Shown here: in pieces, positions 58,958-64,000 of the stretch | How positions within the stretch are numbered: the first letter of the stretch is position 1 | Layout: every line of letters begins with the position of its first letter | Source: Ferrimonas sp048263965 | GTDB lineage: Bacteria; Pseudomonadota; Gammaproteobacteria; Enterobacterales; Shewanellaceae | Length of the DNA stretch: 64,000 nucleotides | NCBI RefSeq assembly: GCF_048263965.1 | Contig: NZ_JBLXDO010000018.1 | Location: 1-64,000 of the forward strand | Direction of reading: 5' to 3' | Position numbers and translations under genes: made by a program | The notes under the pieces: generated by a model | The model's database searches: none | Seen by the model: only the letters and a program-made list of their open reading frames with translations | Told to the model about the DNA's origin: nothing

Positions 58958-60520
58958 ATGCAACTGACCCAGATGATAAAGCGCAATGCGGCGCTTTATC
59001 CCACTCAGACCGCCACGATTTGTGGCGCCCGCCATCACAGCTGGGCACAGCTGACAACCCGTGTGGCCAAGGCGGCGTCACTGCTCAGGGAGTGCGGCGT
59101 ACAGGAGGGCGATCGCGTTGCGGTGTTGGCGCTCAACAGTGACCGCTACTACGAGCAGTTCTTTGCGACACCCTGGTCCGGCGCCGTTCTGGTGCCGCTG
59201 AATATCCGCTGGTCCGTGAAAGAGAACCTGTTTGCCCTGAAGGACTCCGGGGCCAGGATATTGGTGGTGGACGACACCTTTCTCCCCGCCGCCGAAGCGA
59301 TTCTCGCCGGTGACAGCGCGGTGGAGCGGGTGATCCACATCGGTGACAGCCTCACTCCGGAAGGGATGGTGGATTACGCCGCCCGACTCGATGAGCTGGC
59401 GCCCATGGAGGACGCCGGTCGGGGAGGGGAGTCTCTGGCCGGGATCTACTACACCGGCGGTACCACAGGGTTTCCCAAGGGGGTGATGCTCAGTCACCAC
59501 AACCTGTGGATCTCCAGTGTGTCCGCCTCCCTGGGATTGGACCTGGCTCATCCGCAGGTGCGTTACCTGCACGCGGCGCCCATGTTTCATGCGGCCGACA
59601 TCGCCATGTCCTACGCCACCACCATCTGCAGTGCCACACAGGTCTTTATCCCCGCCTTCGATTGCCAGGCGCTGGTGACCGCCATCGCCGAACACAGGGT
59701 GACTCACACCCTGCTGGTGCCCACCATGATCACCATGCTGCTGGGGTCCGGGACGATTCCGGGGGCCGACCTGACCAGCCTGGAGACCATAGTCTACGGG
59801 GCGTCGCCCATGCCGGAGGGCACCCTGCGCCAAGCCTTGGCCGAGCTGCCAAACGTGGGCTTCATCCAGGCCTACGGTCAGACCGAACTGGCGCCGTTGG
59901 CCACCATATTGCCGGCCCGTTACCACGTCCTAGACGGCCCCTGTGCCGGCAAGCTGAGATCTGCCGGACAGGCGGTCAGCTGCGTTGAACTGGAGGTGGT
60001 CGGCCCCACGGGAACACCGGTGCCGAGCGGGCAGGTGGGCGAGGTGCGGGTCCGTGGCGGCAATGCCATGCAGGGATATTGGAACCGGCCGGAAGAGAGT
60101 GCGGCAGTGATGCGCGACGGCTGGATTCATACCGGGGATGCCGGCTACCTGGACGAACAGGGGTTTCTGTTCCTGGTGGACAGGGTGAAGGATATGATCG
60201 TCACCGGAGGGGAAAACGTCTACTCCGCCGAGGTAGAGAGCGCACTGTCCCGCCACCCGGCGGTGGCCGAGGTGGTAGTGATCGGTATCCCCAGTGAGCA
60301 GTGGGGGGAGCAGGTGCACGCCCTGGTTCGGATAAAGCCGGAGCAGAGTCTGGCGGAGGGAGAGCTGATCGCCTTCTGTCAGGGCGAGATTGCCGGTTAT
60401 AAGTGTCCGCGCAGCGTAGAGGTGCGCACCAACCCCTTCCCGGTAACCGGCGCTGGTAAGTTGCGCAAGGCGGACCTGCGCGCGCCCTATTGGGAGGGGC
60501 ACCAGAGACGGGTGAACTGA
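58958..60520 (+). CDS. Class I adenylate-forming acyl-CoA synthetase
   Basis: A 520-residue ligase that activates a carboxylic acid with ATP and CoA. The P-loop-like YYTGGTTGFPKGVMLSH lies near 168-184, with AYGQTELAP, GWIHTGDAGYLDEQGFLFLVDR (core HTGDAGYL) and the Lys-bearing PVTGAGKLRKADLR at the end. The ATG at 58958 follows GGAGGG by 6 nt. Pairing with BKACE suggests it activates an acid feeding into, or released from, that reaction. Specificity for medium- or long-chain acids cannot be told. Confidence 0.92.
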   Translation: MQLTQMIKRNAALYPTQTATICGARHHSWAQLTTRVAKAASLLRECGVQEGDRVAVLALNSDRYYEQFFATPWSGAVLVPLNIRWSVKENLFALKDSGARILVVDDTFLPAAEAILAGDSAVERVIHIGDSLTPEGMVDYAARLDELAPMEDAGRGGESLAGIYYTGGTTGFPKGVMLSHHNLWISSVSASLGLDLAHPQVRYLHAAPMFHAADIAMSYATTICSATQVFIPAFDCQALVTAIAEHRVTHTLLVPTMITMLLGSGTIPGADLTSLETIVYGASPMPEGTLRQALAELPNVGFIQAYGQTELAPLATILPARYHVLDGPCAGKLRSAGQAVSCVELEVVGPTGTPVPSGQVGEVRVRGGNAMQGYWNRPEESAAVMRDGWIHTGDAGYLDEQGFLFLVDRVKDMIVTGGENVYSAEVESALSRHPAVAEVVVIGIPSEQWGEQVHALVRIKPEQSLAEGELIAFCQGEIAGYKCPRSVEVRTNPFPVTGAGKLRKADLRAPYWEGHQRRVN

Positions 60521-60540
60521 GCGTCCAGCGCCTTTAACAA

Positions 60541-60569
60541 AAAAGCCAGCCCCCTTCGGGCTGGCTTTT
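60541..60569. terminator. Bidirectional terminator between the acyl-CoA ligase gene and metG
   Basis: AAAAGCCAGCC and GGCTGGCTTTT pair with A and T tracts on both sides, between convergent genes. Confidence 0.9.
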
Positions 60570-60597
60570 CAATGCCAGAGCGTTCCGGTGACCGGGT

Positions 60598-62655
60598 TTA
60601 CTTAATGCGCATACCGGGCTTGGCACCGGAGTCCGGGGAGAGGATGTAGAGCTCATCCTTGCCGGGACCGGCGGCCAGCACCATCCCTTCGGACACACCG
60701 AACTTCATCTCCCGAGGTGCCAGGTTGGCCACCATCACGGTCAGACGGCCTTCCAGATCTTCCGGCGCATAGGCGGACTTGATGCCGGCGAACACCTGCT
60801 TGGTTTCGCCGCCCAGGTCCAGGGTCAGCTTCAGCAGCTTCTTGGCCTTCTCAACATGCTCCGCCTTGGCGATGCGGGCCACCCGCAGGTCCACCTTCAT
60901 GAAGTCGTCGAAGCTGCAGGTCTCGCCGATGGGGTCCTTGGCCAGTTCGTCGTTGGTGCCTTCCTCGGCGGCTGGGGTTTCAGGCTCAGCCTGGGCTTCG
61001 ACCAGGTTCTCTTTGGAGGCGTCGACCATGGCGCTCACCTTGTCCATCTCGATGCGCTGGATCAACGGCTTGAACTTGTTGATGCCGTGACCGGTCAGGG
61101 TGGTGTGAATACCCTCCCAGGTCAGCTCGGAGGCGAGGAACTCCTCGACGGCGGCGGCCATGGTTGGCAACACAGGCTTGAGGTAGATCATCAGCAGGCG
61201 GAACAGGTGGATGCCCATGGAGCACACCTCGTGGGCCTTCTGCTCCATACCTTCCTGCTTGACCAACTGCCAGGGTGCCGCGTCGGCGATGTAGCCATTG
61301 GCCTTGTCCGCCAGGGCCATGATTTCGCGCATGGCACGGCCAAATTCGCGATCTTCATAGTACTGGGCGATGGTGGCGTCGGCGTCCTGGAACTCTTTCA
61401 GCAGCTCTGGGGCATCGATGCTGTCGGCCAGCTTGCCGTCAAAACGCTTGGCAATGAAGCCTGCGGTTCGGGAGGCGATGTTCACCAGCTTGCCAACCAC
61501 GTCGGAGTTCACCCGCTGGGCGAAATCTTCCAGGTTCAGGTCCAGATCGTCGATGCGGTTGTTCAGCTTGGCGGCGTAGTAGTAGCGCAGGTACTCGGGG
61601 TTGAGATGATCCAGATAGGTGCGCGCCTTGATGAAGGTGCCGCGGGACTTGGACATCTTGGCACCGTTGACGGTGACGTAGCCGTGGGCAAACACATTGG
61701 TGGGCTTGCGGAAACCGGCGCCGTCCAGCATGGCGGGCCAGAATAGGCTGTGGAAGTAGATGATGTCCTTGCCGATGAAATGGTACAGCTCGGCGTCGGA
61801 GTCGGCGGCGAAGTAATCGTCGAAGTTCAGATCATCACGCTTGTCGCACAGGTTCTTGAAAGAGCCCATGTAGCCGATGGGGGCGTCCAGCCAGACGTAG
61901 AAGAACTTCTCGCCGTTGGTGCCGGGGATCTCGAAGCCGAAGTAGGGCTTGTCGCGGCTGATGTCCCACTGTTGCAGGCCCTGCTCGAACCATTCGTTGA
62001 GCTTGTTGGCCATCTCCTCCTGCAGGGAACCGCTGCGGGTCCAGGCTTCCAGCATATCCTTGAATGCAGGCAGGTCGAAGAAGTAGTGCTCAGAGTCTTT
62101 CAGCACCGGAGTGGCACCGGAGACAACGGACTTGGGGTTTTTCAGATCCGTGGGACTGTAGGTGGCGCCACAGTTATCACAGTTGTCTCCGTTCTGATCT
62201 TCGCTGTCGCACTTAGGACAGGTGCCCTTGACGAAACGGTCTGGCAGGAACATCTGCTTTTCCGGATCGAACAGCTGGCTGATGGTGCTGGTCTTGATGT
62301 GGCCGGCATCATTCAGGCGGGTGTAGATCAGGGTCGCCAGCTCACGGTTTTCGTCGCTGTGGGTGGAGTGGTAGTTGTCAAAGCCTACCTGGAACTCGGC
62401 AAAGTCCGCCTGGTGCTCCTCGGATACCTGGGCGATCATCTCTTCCGGGGTCATGCCCAGCTGCTGAGCCTTGAGCATGATGGGGGTGCCGTGGGCGTCA
62501 TCGGCACACACATAGGTGCAGTGATGACCGCGCAGCTTCTGGAAGCGAACCCAGATGTCGGTTTGGATGTACTCCAGCATGTGGCCAAGATGGATGGGAC
62601 CGTTGGCGTAGGGGAGGGCGCTGGTTACCAGGATCTTTCTTTGTGGAGATGCCAT
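60598..62655 (-). CDS. metG: Methionyl-tRNA synthetase
   Basis: A 685-residue class I synthetase. HIGH is PIHLGHMLEY near residue 23 and KMSKS is in GAKMSKSRGTF. A knuckle with two zinc-type pairs (CPKC...CDNC) is present, and the C-terminal 110 residues form the tRNA-binding/dimerisation domain (SFDDFMKVDLRVARI). The start at 62655 (MASPQRKILVTSALPYANGP) matches the family; a frame 13 codons longer is rejected. It is divergent from apbC, as in E. coli. Confidence 0.98.
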   Translation of the reverse strand: MASPQRKILVTSALPYANGPIHLGHMLEYIQTDIWVRFQKLRGHHCTYVCADDAHGTPIMLKAQQLGMTPEEMIAQVSEEHQADFAEFQVGFDNYHSTHSDENRELATLIYTRLNDAGHIKTSTISQLFDPEKQMFLPDRFVKGTCPKCDSEDQNGDNCDNCGATYSPTDLKNPKSVVSGATPVLKDSEHYFFDLPAFKDMLEAWTRSGSLQEEMANKLNEWFEQGLQQWDISRDKPYFGFEIPGTNGEKFFYVWLDAPIGYMGSFKNLCDKRDDLNFDDYFAADSDAELYHFIGKDIIYFHSLFWPAMLDGAGFRKPTNVFAHGYVTVNGAKMSKSRGTFIKARTYLDHLNPEYLRYYYAAKLNNRIDDLDLNLEDFAQRVNSDVVGKLVNIASRTAGFIAKRFDGKLADSIDAPELLKEFQDADATIAQYYEDREFGRAMREIMALADKANGYIADAAPWQLVKQEGMEQKAHEVCSMGIHLFRLLMIYLKPVLPTMAAAVEEFLASELTWEGIHTTLTGHGINKFKPLIQRIEMDKVSAMVDASKENLVEAQAEPETPAAEEGTNDELAKDPIGETCSFDDFMKVDLRVARIAKAEHVEKAKKLLKLTLDLGGETKQVFAGIKSAYAPEDLEGRLTVMVANLAPREMKFGVSEGMVLAAGPGKDELYILSPDSGAKPGMRIK

Positions 62656-62813
62656 TTTATCTCTTGCGTGCAATGGATTACGGAATTCGGGCAAGTTTAA
62701 CTGATAGGAGACGCATTTTCACCCATACAGGATGCCGTTGAGCGCATTATGCGCATGCGAATGTTCAGAGTTCTGGTACACTTGGCGAAATATCTCTATG
62801 ACGGAGCCTGAGC

Positions 62814-63926
62814 GTGAGCCCAAATCCCATCCAAGATAAGCTACCGGAAGCCCTTTCCAAGCAAGTCCTTGAGATCCTTTCCCAACAGCAAGACCCCTAT
62901 CTTCAGCAAAATCTGGTCGAGGCCGGCATCGTACGCAGCCTGGACATCGACGGCCGTTGCCTGAAGCTGGGGCTGGTCTACCCCTACCCCTGTCAGAGCA
63001 AGTATCGTCAGCGCGTAATGGGCCTGACCAATGCCCTGGCCAAGCTGGACGCCATCGAAGAGGTGGAGTGCGAGATTGGCCTGCAGGTGCCCACCATCAC
63101 CGCCGCCGGTCAGGCGGAACAGGTGAAGGGCGTGAAGAACATCATCGCCGTCTCCTCAGGTAAGGGCGGCGTGGGCAAATCCACCACCGCCATCAACCTG
63201 GCCCTGGCCCTGGCGGCTGAAGGCGCCCGGGTCGGCGTGCTGGATGCGGACATCCACGGCCCCTCGGTGCCCATTATGCTTGGCGTTAAAGAGTTCCAGC
63301 CGGTGAGCACCGACGGCAAAACCATGGAGCCCGCCATTGCGCACGGCATGGCCGCCATGTCCATCGGCTTTATGGTAACCGAAGATCAAGCCACCGTATG
63401 GCGTGGTCCTATGGCCGCTGGCGCCCTGGTGCAGCTGCTGAACGAGACCAACTGGCCGGATCTGGACTACCTGATGATCGACATGCCCCCGGGCACTGGC
63501 GACATTCAGCTGACCCTGTCTCAGCAGGTGCCGGTAGCCGGTGCGGTGGTGGTGACCACCCCTCAGGACATCGCTACCGCCGATGCCCGCAAGGGGATCA
63601 CCATGTTCAACAAGGTGAACATCCCGGTGCTGGGTATTGTGGAGAACATGAGTTACCACATCTGCTCCCAGTGTGGCAGCAAGGAGCACCCATTCGGCTC
63701 CGGCGGCGGTCAGGCCACTGCGGAACGCTATAATGTGCCTTTGCTGGGTGATCTGCCCCTGAACGTGGCGATCCGGGAAGCGGTCGACAGCGGTAACCCC
63801 ACAGTCGTGGCTGACCCTGAAGGGGAGCTGACGGCGCAGTACAAGAGCATCGCCCGTAAGAGCGCCGCCGCCCTGGTGAATCTGTCCGAGCCTACAGGGC
63901 TGGAGATCGAGATTTGCGACGAGTAG
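62814..63926 (+). CDS. apbC: Iron-sulfur cluster carrier protein (Mrp/ApbC)
   Basis: A 370-residue P-loop ATPase that carries Fe-S clusters to target proteins. An N-terminal MIP18-like domain (1-95) precedes the deviant Walker A in SSGKGGVGKSTTAINLALAL near 110-130 and the cluster-binding CxxC in HICSQCGSKEHPFG near 283. It starts at GTG behind GGAG (7 nt). A probable uridine kinase gene begins 49 nt after its stop. Confidence 0.97.
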   Translation: MSPNPIQDKLPEALSKQVLEILSQQQDPYLQQNLVEAGIVRSLDIDGRCLKLGLVYPYPCQSKYRQRVMGLTNALAKLDAIEEVECEIGLQVPTITAAGQAEQVKGVKNIIAVSSGKGGVGKSTTAINLALALAAEGARVGVLDADIHGPSVPIMLGVKEFQPVSTDGKTMEPAIAHGMAAMSIGFMVTEDQATVWRGPMAAGALVQLLNETNWPDLDYLMIDMPPGTGDIQLTLSQQVPVAGAVVVTTPQDIATADARKGITMFNKVNIPVLGIVENMSYHICSQCGSKEHPFGSGGGQATAERYNVPLLGDLPLNVAIREAVDSGNPTVVADPEGELTAQYKSIARKSAAALVNLSEPTGLEIEICDE

Positions 63927-63975
63927 GCTCGCCTGCCGTCGCCCGTTTTTATTAACGTTAATTGAAGTACAAGTC

Positions 63976-64000
63976 ATGGCTAACCAACAACAATGCGTCA
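63976..64000 (+). CDS. udk: First codons of a gene running off the window, probably uridine kinase
   Basis: Only MANQQQCV is visible. In Shewanella relatives apbC is followed by udk, whose product begins with a similar short polar stretch and CVI before the P-loop. The name rests on synteny and this short match. Confidence 0.45.

Overview
The window looks like chromosomal DNA of a marine gammaproteobacterium of the Alteromonadales, close to Shewanella and most like Ferrimonas. This is inferred from gene content and order, not from a database search. Supporting signs are the order ubiG-gyrA-serC-hisC-aroA-cmk-rpsA-ihfB-lapA-lapB-pyrF, nrdA-nrdB-yfaE and nrdD-nrdG for growth with and without oxygen, divergent metG and apbC, GC-rich codon use, and phasin and storage-lipid genes. 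Nearly all coding sequence is intact.

Layout. 1-2.7 kb: the edge of a probable insertion sequence, a CDGSH/glutamate-synthase-like flavoprotein and a membrane diguanylate cyclase. 3.0-8.0 kb: a compact three-gene operon encoding a SLOG-like nucleotide-sensor protein with four membrane segments, a WD40-like protein with two membrane segments, and a TIR-domain protein, closed by a strong terminator. This is the best candidate for an undescribed signalling or immune system. 8.2-10.5 kb: a PrnB/DUF1864 haem-type protein translationally coupled to a kynureninase-like PLP enzyme. 10.5-11.2 kb: tRNA-Gly and tRNA-Cys among decayed partial copies of themselves. 11.2-18.4 kb: an LprI-like protein, a second UbiG-like methyltransferase, an acyl-CoA-binding protein, alkaline phosphatase, an alkyl-sulfatase-like lipoprotein and a metallo-beta-lactamase-fold hydrolase. 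18.5-21.4 kb: nrdD-nrdG with a perfect FNR box. 21.7-25.4 kb: an M3 peptidase, a degenerate integrase-like protein and a gene-poor stretch.

25.4-32.1 kb: a storage-lipid locus. A PHA-system protein, two phasins, a wax ester synthase/DGAT and an alpha/beta hydrolase run on the plus strand. They converge on a minus-strand operon of a fatty acyl-CoA reductase, a DUF2505 protein and a TetR regulator. The reductase would make fatty alcohol from acyl-CoA and the synthase would esterify it, so a full acyl-CoA-to-wax-ester route is encoded here. 32.3-35.4 kb: folD, a small unknown gene, a patatin and a fructosamine kinase. 35.5-40.4 kb: an AT-rich orphan secreted protein, a DUF3299 protein, an amidohydrolase, an unknown protein and a small lipoprotein.

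40.3-64 kb: mostly housekeeping genes. The nrdAB-yfaE operon has candidate NrdR and DnaA sites; then come a HAD phosphatase and ubiG, gyrA, serC-hisC, aroA, cmk-rpsA-ihfB, lapA-lapB and pyrF. A BKACE/acyl-CoA ligase pair follows, with a perfect 20-bp palindrome in front of it, then metG, apbC and the first codons of a probable udk.
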